DNA of 64,000 nt from Loripinus fragilis. Its lineage: Eukaryota > Mollusca > Bivalvia > Lucinida > Lucinidae. This document shows, piece after piece, positions 9,465 through 19,933 of the stretch; the first letter of the stretch is position 1; every line of letters begins with the position of its first letter. The position numbers and the translations under genes are program-made. The notes beneath the pieces are model-generated. The model was given only the letters and a program-made list of their open reading frames with translations, searched no databases and had not been told where the DNA came from. The stretch is from NCBI GenBank assembly GCA_964019695.1, contig OZ026515.1:128834375-128898374 (forward strand). Direction: 5' to 3'.

Positions 9465-9653
9465 TTAATATATTATGTGCATAAGTAGCACTTAAGCGGC
9501 CATTTTGATGACGTCATTATTCGGTCCAGACGCAAAACTCAGATGTGTGAACTAGTTTAAATTGTTACATATGCCCCACAGTTTATTTTGATATAGGTCA
9601 CCGAAAATCGCCACAAAATTTACACGAGATTCCCATTCGACATAGACTATAAG
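9465..9653 (-). repeat. TGACGTCA-containing dispersed repeat, copy 3
   Basis: Inverted relative to copies 1 and 2: GCCATTTTGATGACGTCATT is at 9,498-9,517 and TTCGACATAGAC closes it. The TIR element at 9,655 begins immediately beyond its end, so that element inserted at or beside this repeat's edge; copy 4 lacks the insertion. Confidence 0.75.
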
Positions 9654-9654
9654 G

Positions 9655-10335
9655 AACTGCCACGGGAATTTTTTTGCCAAACCAGTTTTTGGCAAAATGA
9701 CCTAGTACTTTTAGCTGATATAGAAAGCTAAAGTGACTTATTTCCAGTAGAATAGACACTACTGAGGAAATTCTATAGGTTTTTTGCTTAAAATCTGTAA
9801 TGACCTAGAAAATATTCCACGACAAAGATCAAAATCCCCGCAGGGATTTGCAAATCCCCGCCGGGAAAATATTTCCCCACGGGTATTATTCACTATTCCC
9901 ACGGTGATTTTTTCCCCATGCAAAAAAATCCCCGTGGGGATTTTCAAAAACTCTTCAGTTCATCTTTTTATTCATATATGACAAGATTTCATGTTAATGG
10001 TGTGTAAAAATGAATGTCCACCAGTAATAACAATTTTTCATTTTTCCCCGCAGGGATTTTTGGAGACAAAATCCCCGCAGGGATTTTTTTAAAACATCTG
10101 TATAAGGGTCTAAAATCAAGCTTAGATTCACTCTTGCAATCTCTTTGACACATTTGAGTATGTTCCAAGTATATACTAAGATTTTGATTTTCCCCATGGG
10201 GATATTTCCCCACAGAAATTTTTCCCCGCAGGAATTTTCCCTGCATAAATAAGTCACTTTAGCTTTCTATGTCAGCTAAAAGTACTAGGTCATTTTGCCA
10301 AAAACTGGTTTGGCAAAAAAATTCCGGTGGCAGTT
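9655..10335. mobile_element. Non-autonomous DNA transposon with 90-bp TIRs and CCCCG palindromes
   Basis: The left end (9,655-9,746, AACTGCCACGGGAATTTTTT...) and the right end (10,246-10,335) are near-perfect inverted copies about 90 bp long, with only two or three mismatches. The flanks carry AAGG on both sides (9,651-9,654 and 10,336-10,339), a candidate 4-bp target duplication. The interior has no transposase. It holds about ten imperfect palindromes of the form AATCCCCGYRGGGATT, at about 9,834, 9,853, 9,874, 9,896, 9,911, 9,926, 10,044, 10,068, 10,190 and 10,207. The Gly/Ile-rich frames on both strands come from these palindromes. Confidence 0.85.
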
Positions 10336-10339
10336 AAGG

Positions 10340-10704
10340 TCAAATGTCGTGTACGATAGCAGCTCCATTATTCGCCTCTAGGCCTATTTCAATGAAATAA
10401 GATCCCCATTTTTTTCCATTCTAGGAATATAAAACCCAATTCACTTTATATTTTGTATAGAATGGCCCCCAAATTAACTAAACCAGAACAAAATCACTTA
10501 ATTTTAGCACGAACTTTCTACAGGATTACAACAAAAGTAATGGGATCTGGGTCAAATTTATCGAACTGGGAGCCACAAATGGACTCTAGGCGTCTGAAAA
10601 AAGGAACACATCTTTTTCGTATTGTTTGACTTCCAATCAGGTTAATAAATACGAAAAATCATTTCTAGCAATAAATTCTCCCTCAACTATTGTTTTAAAT
10701 ACGA
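10340..10704. repeat. Diverged duplicate of the 8,640-8,720 / 9,245-9,465 sequence
   Basis: Shared blocks, in the same order, include ATAGAATGGC, GGATCTGGGTCAA / GGTTCTGGGTCAA, then TCTGAAAAAA, TATTG / GTAT and AGCA-AAATTC before each TGACGTCA repeat. This suggests a larger dispersed element of which the TGACGTCA repeat is one end. No coding capacity is seen. Confidence 0.5.
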
Positions 10705-10888
10705 TGTCTTATATGTGTACATAAGTATGGCCGCCATTTTGATGACGTCATTACTCGGACCAGACGCGGAACTCAGATGTGCGAACTGGTTCAAATTGTT
10801 ACATATGACCCAAAATTTATTTTGGTATAGGTCACCAATAATCGTCATAAAATTTACACGGGATGCCCATTCGACATAGACATATACT
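10705..10888 (-). repeat. TGACGTCA-containing dispersed repeat, copy 4
   Basis: GCCGCCATTTTGATGACGTC at 10,731-10,750, then CAGATGTGCGAACTGG, AAATTTATTTTGGTATAGGT and TTCGACATAGAC. It is the best match to copy 1 in inverted orientation. Confidence 0.75.
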
Positions 10889-11149
10889 GGCTTGGGTTCA
10901 AGAGTTAAAAAGCTTTGTGGTCAGAAAAGTTGTTTATCCAGATTGAGTCTGAGAATAGAGTTTAAGGCTTTACAGTCTGAAAAGTGGTTTATCTTTTTAA
11001 TTATCTGGCTAAGGCGGGAATGTTATGAGTTTTGACTTATTTTTCGTTAATCTGGAGTAGGTTTAAGAGTTAAAATAAGGGCTTTCAGGCAAGGTTTTTA
11101 TAAGAAAGGCTAAGGGTGTGAAATTTTATGCGTTTTGTTTATCCAGTAT

Positions 11150-12600
11150 TAGTCGGGGAACCAAAGTCTCGTATCGTGCAAAAACACACATTTTTTGCAC
11201 CCGAAAGGTATATGGCTGGAATTTTGTATACTGATAGTCTAAAAAGTGCTTATTATAAGACCACTGTATAGCAATGCGACCGGAATTGCATTTTGAGGAA
11301 AAATGCATTTTTTGTATGCCACATAGGTCATGTTAAGCAATCTTTCATAGCATAGAAATTGTGATGATTCCTTTATGAATAAGCGAAAAAGTGTGCTTTT
11401 GGTCTTCAAAAGAACCGTCTCATTTAATAGTTCCATTTTAGACCCACAACATATGTTTTGGTTGAGAAATAACAAAAACAATTTTCCATAACGCACTCTT
11501 ATCTGGAGGATGGGTATGAGAAGCCGTTTGACTGTTTGATAAAACAATAATACACTATCAAATGCATTTCAAAGTATGGGCAGTCATTTGTGCACCAAAA
11601 TACTCTTCTTGGAGACAATTTTTTTACAAATACTATGCGGTTACATTTCTGCATCTCAGACGAGGACAGACAGGTTTTTCATGGTATTTGATAATAGTAA
11701 TACGAGTTTATTTATATTTATTGTACCACTGTTAAATAATACTATTGTTTTCAGTAGATAAAAATCCCCTTGGTCCCTACAATGACCCTCTGTTTCAAAG
11801 CTGTTGTAAATATGGAAGATAAACATCCTTTAAACCTTGATAAATTTCATTTATGTGTTAAACTGCTCTTAAGTTGTCCATAGTATTTAACTACGCGCCA
11901 GCTGGCATGGACTAAATTTCTAGGTATCAAATTATCGTGGTTTCACATTTTTACTTTTCAGTTATCTTTTCTAATTCACCATAAAAAATAAAATAAATTG
12001 TCTTAAATTATGTCCCAAACGTCTGTCTAACTGTATGCAGTGTTTAAACACATTCAATTTAAAATTTATTTATGTAAAAAATATGCAATTCAAACCACTT
12101 CTGCGGGAGGACAAAAGTGAATAAGTAAGCACACATTTTTTTACGAGATATGCTTCCAAACGATATATAAATAATTATCAAATACATTTTGAGGGAATAA
12201 ATGCAGTTTGAATGAGATTGAGGCAATGAAATTTATAAATTTAATTTCAAAATGGGGGTGCCCTAATCTACATGCTTTAAAAATCAATAAGCAGTGTTCT
12301 TAGATGACCACCACTGCTTCTGAGGTCTACACCGATGTTGTTTTATAATATAAACTCAATATTTTTCAATCCTGACCTTTTCTGATAAAATATATTATAT
12401 TTTGAAAAATAATATTTTGACATGTTCTTGCTGGGCTTCCGTAGAAAGTTGACTGCTCTGGCGTCATGCAAGTCGATCGAGTGTGCTATACAGTGGTTTC
12501 CGATACACCATTGAATTACCTTTGCAACCATACAAAATCCAGCTGTATACCTTTCCGGTGCAAGGGTTACCATTTTTTCGACCTTGGTTCCCCCCGACTA
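11150..12600. mobile_element. Non-autonomous DNA transposon, 1.45 kb, cleanly inserted
   Basis: The ends are TAGTCGGGGAACCAAAGTC and, on the other strand, TAGTCGGGGGGAACCAAGGTC. TAT flanks both sides (11,147-11,149; 12,601-12,603). Removing the element and one TAT restores TTTATCCAG-TAT-GGGTCTGAG, which matches the uninterrupted minisatellite unit at 13,117-13,140 (TTTATCCAGCTTGGGTCTGAG apart from the three target bases). A 3-bp duplication fits PIF/Harbinger- or CMC-type transposition, but I cannot assign the superfamily. No transposase is visible. An internal segment (11,395-11,510) recurs at 16,655-16,760. Confidence 0.8.
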
Positions 12601-12683
12601 TATGGGTCTGAGTTTGAAGCAAGGCTTTGAGTTAAAAATGTAAAAAAAAATAAAATAAAAAAATAACATATAAAAGATAATAG

Positions 12684-12820
<137 letters not shown>

Positions 12821-14432
12821 TAATTACATTTACTGATTATCTGGCGTGGGTTGGAGAAGTTCATAGAATGGCTTTGGAGCCAGAAATTTGTTTATTTTTG
12901 CTTTCCGACTTTGGACAGTAAGTTTAGAGCAAGGATTTTGGTCAAGGAAAATATCTTATCCAGTTTGGGTAGGAATGTTTAAAGAAAAGCTTCGGGCAGC
13001 AAAGACTTTTGTTTTATTTTTCGTTAATCTGGGGTGGGTTTAAGAGTTAAAAGAAGGGCTTTCAGACAAGGAGTTTATAGAAAAGGCTTATGGTGTAAAA
13101 TTACTATGCGTTTTGTTTATCCAGCTTGGGTCTGAGTTTTTAGCAAAGCTGTGGGTAAAAAAATGTAAAAAAAGTAAAAAAAAATAACAAATAAAGGATA
13201 ATAAATTAATAAATATATATAGAAAAAAATAATAATATTTGCTGATTAATCTGGCGTTGGATGGAGAAGTTCAAAGAGAGGCTTTGGAGCCAGAATTTTT
13301 TTTTTTTTTTTTTGCTTTTCTGGCTTTGGTTCGTAAGTTTAAAGCAAGGATTTAGGTTACGGAAAATATCTTATCCGGGTTTGGCGGGTACGTTCAAAGA
13401 AAAGTTATGGGCAAGAAAAAAATAATTATTTTTCCTGTTAACTTGGCATGGGTTAGAGTGTTGAAGGAAAATCTTTGAGGCAAGAAAAATTGTTTGCATT
13501 TAGGTTATGTGGCTTGGGTCAAGAATATTTAAAAGAAAGGCTTTTGGGTCAAATGAAAAATGTCTTTTTTTTTGTTTATTCGACTTTGGTTAAAGTTTAA
13601 AAGAAAGCCCTAGTGGCCAGAAAAATGGTTATTTTTGGAAAAAATAAACTTGAGATGGAAGTTTTTAGAGACAGCAACAGTTGCCCCCTAAACAAGTTTA
13701 TTTTTTGAATATCGTACTACAGTTGGAGGTTAAGAAATGAGGGTTTTGAGGCAAGGAAAAATGTTTAATTTTTTTATGGGAGTCGAGTCATAAGTTTTAA
13801 GAGGATGGCTTTGTGGTCAGATAAGATGTTTATTGTTTGATTATCTGGCTTGGGCTGGAAGTGTTTTAGAAAAAAAATCACAGTGGCCAGAAAAAAATAT
13901 CTGGCAGGGCCAGAAGTTTAAAAGAAAGGCAAAAAGCTGTTTATTGTTTGTTAAACCAGCAGGACTGGGAAGTTTAAGTGTGGCAATAACTTGTTCATTT
14001 GTTGCTTTTCTGGCAGGGCCAGCGTAGTTTAAAATATAGGCATAAAGTTGTTAATTGTTTGTTTATCCTCCAGGACCTGGAAGAAAAAAGTTAGAGAAAG
14101 GCTTTGTGGCCAAAAAATAATAATGATAAAAATTATCTTTTGCTTATATATCTGGCTCGGGTCAGAATTGATAGAGAAGGGTCAGTGGCCAGATCAAAGT
14201 TATCCAGCAGGGCCGGGAAGGATAAAAAAAGGCAAAACAATGTTTATTGTTTTTTTATCCGGCAGGGCTGGAAATTTTAAAAGGAAAGCAAAAAGTTGTT
14301 TATTGTTTAGTGCTTGATAGTTTAAAAGGAAAGACAAAATGCTGTGTATTGTATGTTTATCCGCCAGGGAAAGGAAGTTTAAAAGAGGCAAAAAAATTGT
14401 TGATTGTTCTATCTGGCAGGGCAGAAAAAATC

Positions 14433-14677
14433 TAACCCTTAAAGCGCCAATCACAACAAAAGTCGTCTGCTTTTCCCGTCTGCTGAAATGTTTAAGAAGC
14501 CTCTTTGGCAAACAGTGTGGACCCAGATCAGACTGCTCCTATAGGAGCAGTCTGTTCTGGGTCAACGCTGTTTGCTTCCATACTTAATTCGTCGGTAATG
14601 CTAGGCAATTATTTACAGCAGACGACTTCAGCAGACGACATTTTCAGATGCATTTTTTCTTGGCGCTTTAAGGGTTA
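14433..14677. mobile_element. MITE, TAACCCTTAAAGCGCC family, full-length copy
   Basis: TIRs are TAACCCTTAAAGCGCCAA at the left and TTGGCGCTTTAAGGGTTA at the right. Inside is a second symmetry: GGCAAACAGTGTGGACCCAG ... CTGGGTC..CGCTGTTTGC around the centre GCTCCTATAGGAGC. Length 245 bp; probable TA target. Diverged relatives lie at about 20,556, 56,425, 56,705 and 57,058. Confidence 0.8.
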
Positions 14678-14760
14678 AGAGGGGCGAAAAGTTGTCTATT
14701 TTTTGTTTATCTGGCCCAGGTCTGATAGATAAAAGATAAAGGCTTTGAGCCAAGGACTTG

Positions 14761-15234
14761 GTCGCCGTGTAAGTCTTTTTCGGTTTCTGGAGCAGTGGAT
14801 CTAAGAAGGGGAACTATAGGGCTATTGGTAGGGCCACCAGCATATGAAGAGATAGGTATGTTATTTATTAAGGAAGTAATTTGTAAAGTAATAGGAACGA
14901 AATGCTTTATTACATTTAGTAAGTAAATTGAATCTGAAGTCTTTTATTCACTAAATACGCGGGCAAGCATAGCACACAGACACACAGTTACTCACCATGC
15001 ATGAATCATTTTCTTCTTTTTTTTCGTGAATGTGGAGTATACATTGGTGCCATAATGGCTGAAAAAATAATTAAGCTCTTTGCTGTGGGTCGGGCATCGC
15101 AGGTAACATCTCAGGTTTTCACAGTATGTAATAATAATAATAATTATAATAAGTTTATGAATTAAATCAGATTTGCAAGGTATTACGCTTTCACTGATTC
15201 AGTTTTAGGCACAGAGAATATTGAGTAAAAGTAA
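14761..15234. other. Non-coding, nothing recognised
   Basis: Holds a short ATAATAATAATAATTATAAT tract at about 15,130. No frame or shared repeat is supported. Confidence 0.35.
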
Positions 15235-15345
15235 GTTAGGGTGCAAAGATCAGGATTCGATACAATCAAGTACCACACCTGACCCAGGATACCAATGGGA
15301 AAGTGACAAACTCACAGTTAGATACCACAAACGAAAGCCAAGATG
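15235..15345 (+). repeat. Dispersed repeat with CAAGTACCACACCTGACCCA, copy 2
   Basis: GGTGCAAAGATCAGGATTCG, CAATCAAGTACCACACCTGA and CAATGGGAAAGTGACAAACT, matching 56,888-57,010 on the opposite strand over about 110 bp. The sequence beyond (to about 15,780) is non-coding. Confidence 0.7.
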
Positions 15346-15793
15346 TCAGCCCTTTCCCAGCAGGTGACCACAAAGCACATATAAACAGACGCGCACAAAG
15401 ACAAAGCAAACACAAGACAGAACAAAAACATAAAAGATCCACAAAAGAAGTACCGCCTTGGAACGGCCAGTAAAATATTTTACTGGAGGGCTCAAACCGG
15501 TTTAACGGTGCCAACCTCAACCTAAATTCAGATGTGGATCAAGACACATAGATATTTGGTTTGCATGAAATACCCCTAACTTATCAATGCATCATCTCCT
15601 AAAACATATAACTCAAGATGTAACAAGGAGATGAAGCAAACATAAGGACTCAACAGTAAATAAAACTGAATACCGGAGCAAAAGAAATCCAACAGGTAAA
15701 CCCCAGTAGGCCCGACAAACAGCCAAAGCATCAGGCCCCTACCATCTCATCAATAGATAAGTCTTTAAGTCGGAACTATTAGAACGGTTAATG

Positions 15794-15799
15794 TTTATT
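15794..15799 (-). terminator. Candidate poly(A) signal of the glycosyltransferase-like gene
   Basis: AATAAA on the minus strand, about 270 nt beyond the TGA at 16,068. It is the first canonical hexamer I find downstream of the last exon. Confidence 0.4.
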
Positions 15800-16067
15800 T
15801 GACGATCATATTCAGATAATTATAATGTACAGTAAGAGCAGTAAATCAGCTATCCAAACTGCTTTAATTGAAGTAATTTGTCGATGTTATTATGGTTAAA
15901 TCTGCTAATTTAAGGTCCAAATAATCAGTTCAGTCTAAAATATTATACAAATTGACCCAATTGACAGAAAAATTGACTGTAGAAAAAAATTACCTCCTGT
16001 GGCTAGCTGTGGCTAGCAATGTTCTGTGTCTTTTCACAGTGCATTGGGTTGGTCTGCAGTTTCCTAG

Positions 16068-16547
16068 TCAAAACACTCTAGACTGGTAATGATATTTTTC
16101 ACTTTCAATCTCATGACTATTTGCAGACTCGGTGAATAGTCTTATCATAAGTATACTCAAAACCGACTGTTCATACCTATGACATGAATGATAAATCTGA
16201 CGACACATATAGGGTATCCGGTTTGGGCCATGTCTTGTTTTCATGCATTCCTCAATAAGGGCACATGAGACCCATGGCTGTATTATGTAGTCATAAACAA
16301 GTTTATGTTCGCTGTAGAAAAGCATGAAGCCTGCTTGAAACATGGTACCCGTCCAGTATAGACACGGTGGCTCTTGAAGGAAGATGAATGTATCCTCGTG
16401 CGTTTGGGATGCCAAGAAAAGGGGTTTGAATGGAACTGAAAGAACACCCATCCGTTTACCCTTTACAAAGAGAGGATCAAGATCAGATGTTTTGAAACGT
16501 ATACTGGTGTCTATCCACATTACAAAGCGGTAAGACTGAAGCATCAT
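16068..16547 (-). CDS. Glycosyltransferase-like gene, last coding exon
   Basis: An exon of 480 nt: 159 codons plus TGA. The acceptor is CTTTTCTTTCAG ending at 16,548, with a good pyrimidine tract, and the exon begins in phase 0, matching exon 20,946-21,050. Key residues are FVMWIDTSIRF near the start, where the Asp-x-Ser resembles the metal-binding DxD region of GT-A enzymes (inference), then CALIEEC and a terminal CHRYEQS block before the C-terminus. The joined protein reads WKPLIIK/MMLQSYRFVMWID without gap, which is the spacing I recall for a family of uncharacterised invertebrate glycosyltransferase-like proteins, possibly related to nematode DUF1647. Upstream ATG codons in the adjoining intron frame should not be used. 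I am sure of the exon and less sure of the enzyme class; substrate is unknown. Confidence 0.85.
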   Translation of the reverse strand: MMLQSYRFVMWIDTSIRFKTSDLDPLFVKGKRMGVLSVPFKPLFLASQTHEDTFIFLQEPPCLYWTGTMFQAGFMLFYSEHKLVYDYIIQPWVSCALIEECMKTRHGPNRIPYMCRQIYHSCHRYEQSVLSILMIRLFTESANSHEIESEKYHYQSRVF

Positions 16548-16654
16548 CTGAAAGAAAAGTATGAACAAACTTATTCATAAGGCGAGTTAAGCAAATATAA
16601 TTTGCGTAAACTTGCGATCATTTTCTTATCTATCAGTTTAAACATTTGTTCAGG

Positions 16655-16865
16655 GTGCTCAAAAGAACCGTCTCATCGAGATGAATCTTTTGAGTACCCA
16701 CAACATATGTTTTTGGTTGAAAAATAAGAAAAATAACTTTCAGTTACGCACTCTTATCTGGGGGCCTGCTTATTATATCAGGAAACCTGTCTTTGGGATT
16801 TCGGATAAAGTGAGAATCAAACCAGTCTCCTCAGCTACAGGGACTAGGTAGAAAATAGGATTTTG
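16655..16865. repeat. Dispersed repeat shared with the 11,150 element, and a MITE half
   Basis: 16,655-16,760 matches 11,395-11,510 (AAAAGAACCGTCTCAT, CCCACAACATATGTTTTGG, CGCACTCTTATCTGG). Then 16,779-16,865 is a partial copy of the GGGC MITE at 17,501 (AAACCTGTCTTTGGG; CCAGTCTCCTCAGCTACAG) in inverted order. Both are in the last intron of the gene. Confidence 0.6.
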
Positions 16866-17496
16866 CAAGATATGCTGCTTTCCAAAAAGCGAATATTATA
16901 GTTAGTAGTTGTTAAAATATTTATCTGTGGATGTATTGGTTAACTGCACTCCTTCAAATCTGGACTAAATTAAGACTCGCTGCCAACCGAGCTAAAGCTT
17001 TATGAGTGGAACCAGAAATTGGTATAGAATTGTACGTAATGTCCAATTAGTCCTAATACAAGTTATGCATTGTCAAAATGCAATGAACATATAATGGACC
17101 AAATTGCGACACGCCTTTAGAGTCAATGTTAACGATAGTATCATGGAGCTAAAGAGAGTCACCTGAACATTTTGAATCACAGCGGCAAATAAATCGTGAC
17201 GTTTATCAACAACAGAAATCGGTAGTCAATGGAACAGACTTGCTCAGGCCCCAGAATAAGAAGGCAAAATAGTCTTTGGTAGCCACAACATTAAAGATTT
17301 ATGTCTGACATGGCGGCACCAAGAAGTGTGCGTCTGCTGCTTAGCCTACCACCTTTCAACTGATGTTGTCTTCGGTCCCCATAACAGATGTTTAGTATTC
17401 TAGGGATCACATTGTTTCTGTTGAGTTCTTTATTTTGCCATATTGTAGTTATCAGCTCATTATAAGTTATCCCACTCTAATAAAATAGCCAACTTA
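16866..17496. other. Intronic, nothing recognised
   Basis: Between a MITE fragment and the full MITE at 17,501. No exon-like open stretch with splice sites was seen. Confidence 0.35.
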
Positions 17497-17500
17497 AAAT

Positions 17501-17742
17501 GGGCTTCGACATGAGAAAACCTGTCTTTGGTGATTTGCGAAGAACAAAGACGCAGACCAGCCTGCGCATCCGCGCAGTCTGATCAGCGCCTTTGTTATTC
17601 GCTATCTGGAGAGCATAGTAGTCAAGCTTGCTCCATACAAAATTCCACTTTTCTAGCTAGTCTCTGTAGCTAAGGAGACTGGACTGTTTTGAGTCTCACT
17701 TTGTCAGAAACCCCGAAGACAGGTTTTCTCGCGATGAGGCCC
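17501..17742. mobile_element. MITE, GGGC/AAAT family
   Basis: The left TIR GGGCTTCGACATGAGAAAAC (then CTGTCTTTGG) and the right TIR, read inverted as GGGCCTCATCGCGAGAAAAC (then CTGTCTTCGG), are flanked by AAAT on both sides (17,497-17,500; 17,743-17,746). The interior has CAGACCAGCCTGCGCATCCG CGCAGTCTGATCAG symmetry like that of the GAGCC family, so the two families may share an ancestor. Length 242 bp. Confidence 0.85.
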
Positions 17743-17746
17743 AAAT

Positions 17747-18300
17747 ACCATTGACCTCAAGATGATGATGAGATAGACTGTCTTTAATAACAGTAAGATA
17801 AGTAAACTATGGTTCGTGTGATTGTACATGATTGCTCGTATAGCATCTCTATGTAGACTCACACTACCATGATGTAACTAAGATTTTTATCCAGTTGCAA
17901 AAATAAATCACTGTCGTCAACATGCACGTGTCTGTGACGTTTGACATACCTGTTGGACTGAAAGTGTGTCTGACATATGTGCCGTAACATTTATGCCGTC
18001 ATAAGTGTGACTGACATCTATGCCAAAATAAGTGTTTACGAGATCAAAATCTGCACTTTGAATGCTCCAATGATTTTCCATCAGCAAATAATGTTTATGA
18101 ATGATATTTGAGGACAACTGCTAACTACAATCACACAAATACTGGTAAGACTGGTGATAGTAGCTGTAAATATGTTATTGTTTATAAACGTGTACACTGC
18201 ATCACTGCTAAAATCATCCTTGTTTCTCCGCTTCGATATTTGTAGGTGAATGATTACAAAGGCAACGGCATTTCCGGGAGTGACCATTGTATATACTCAC
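17747..18300. other. Intronic; contains a possible cassette exon
   Basis: Non-repetitive DNA. One open stretch, 17,950-18,117 on the minus strand (56 codons, phase 0 to 0), ends with a perfect CAG/GTATGT donor and is preceded by TTAGCAG. Including it would insert 56 residues exactly where the family alignment I recall needs none, so I treat it as an alternative or chance exon. Confidence 0.35.
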
Positions 18301-18301
18301 G

Positions 18302-19217
18302 GACTTTAAAAAACGCAACACCTAGATTTAACCTTTATATATTTTGGATAAAAACAGCATAGTTATGAATTAAAGTGTATTTTACAGTTCTACATGTATC
18401 ATTGCAGAATATCTTCTGAAAATTACATTGTCATCGGACAAATATAACGTCTTTAAAACGTCATCCGTTGAAGACTGGGTCATCTATTTAGTGAAACAGT
18501 TGGTATAAGCCACATTTTCTATTGTTTTCATCCACTCCAAATTGACAAAATGATTGTCTTGATAACTTGATTTGACATCTTCTATACAAGAAAACAAAGG
18601 TATGCCGGGTTGACGTTTGATTTCGTTTTTCCTGTAAAGCTTGAAAACGCCACGTACTGTTCTTCACATGCATTGTTGCCAAATTAATGCCTTGTTGATT
18701 CTATAAGTGCTTGAAAGTTTATGTTCTGTTTTGATGTAAAGGATGACGTTAACGTGTACTCTAAAGCGGCTTCCAAGCTTTTTGATAGTGTGGCGTAAAG
18801 AAGCATACAGGCATATTCTTAAGCCGACTGAATGTTAACACAAAAACAATTTCATCCGAAAAACTAAGTAAATGTTAACAGGCGATAAGTTTTTTGTCTT
18901 AAAGCATGACGTCAATTTTTGTAAAGCCGACTTACTTAATTAAATGTATCAAATCCACAAACATTATTTTGTAATCATAAGAGATACATCTTCATTGCAA
19001 ATTTAAACGGTAATAATGATTCATGGATTGGTAAATTCGTTGGGAATCGTTTTAGCCGGTCTGACGTCAACAGACCAAACACAACACTTTTTTGATGAAT
19101 TCAAAACTTGATTCCAACCGCAAATGGCTTCTACATTTCTAATCAGAAGCTGGTTGTTTAAATTTATACCAGCGTTGCCACGAAAACATAAAATTTAATG
19201 TGTTGCGTTTTAAAGTC
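18302..19217. mobile_element. Probable non-autonomous TIR element, about 0.9 kb
   Basis: Left GACTTTAAAAAACGCAACAC (18,302-18,321) is complementary to right GTGTTGCGTTTTAAAGTC (19,200-19,217), differing by a 2-bp indel. No clean target duplication and no transposase were seen. It lies in the last intron. Confidence 0.5.
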
Positions 19218-19933
19218 TCTAAGTTTTTATTCTGTCCAAGTATGATGTTAAGCACCGCCTGCACTGCTTAGTTTTTACAGGCACTTACATTTGTATATGT
19301 ATAATTTTACGATGGGAAAACTTACCTTGTAAATCAAAGATGGTGCCTATCTGCGTGTTTGTGACATCCATACTATTACGTAGGCTGTTACCCCTGTATT
19401 AGATATGCAGCTTTACATAAAAGGTTTTCATTCTATTTAAGGTATTATACCACAAAAACATGTTGGTACCAGTATAATACATTTAAACCCTTCGGTGGCT
19501 TAGGCTGCTGTCCTTTCTTAGGCGGTGATGCTGTTGTTGTTCATTCATTGTTTATAAAACGCCATACAATTAATAAACCACTAGTGGTTTACAGGTTTAG
19601 TAACGTTATATAATCATGGAAATAACATCTATTATAACGTTGTGTAAACGATGGCAAAATATTGACGTTTTCACGCCATAAATGCAATTTTAAGTGATGT
19701 TGGCGTCATGTGATAAATATAAATGATAATTCGCGCTCCTGCATTACTGAATTGAATCAAACTAGGCGAGAAAGAGATAAAATGCGAACATTGCCTTTGA
19801 TCTTTTTTCCTCTAGTTGTTCAAAAAATTCAAGAAAGCATAAGCACTCATGTAAGGTCTCCTATATAGACTGTTCCAAATTATTCCCTACTGTGCTGTTC
19901 TATTGGACATATATACATGAATGTATATTCTTT
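19218..19933. other. Intronic, small hairpin only
   Basis: AACGTTATATAAT near 19,603 faces ATTATAACGTT near 19,632, giving a small stem. Nothing else is recognised. Confidence 0.35.

Noticed and set aside
9759..10257. Gly/Ile-rich frames on both strands
   Set aside because: They are translations of the CCCCG palindromes inside a non-coding TIR element.
13833..14587. Frames within the degenerate minisatellite and the adjoining MITE
   Set aside because: Peptides repeat with the minisatellite motif and run on into the MITE; there is no conserved start or domain.
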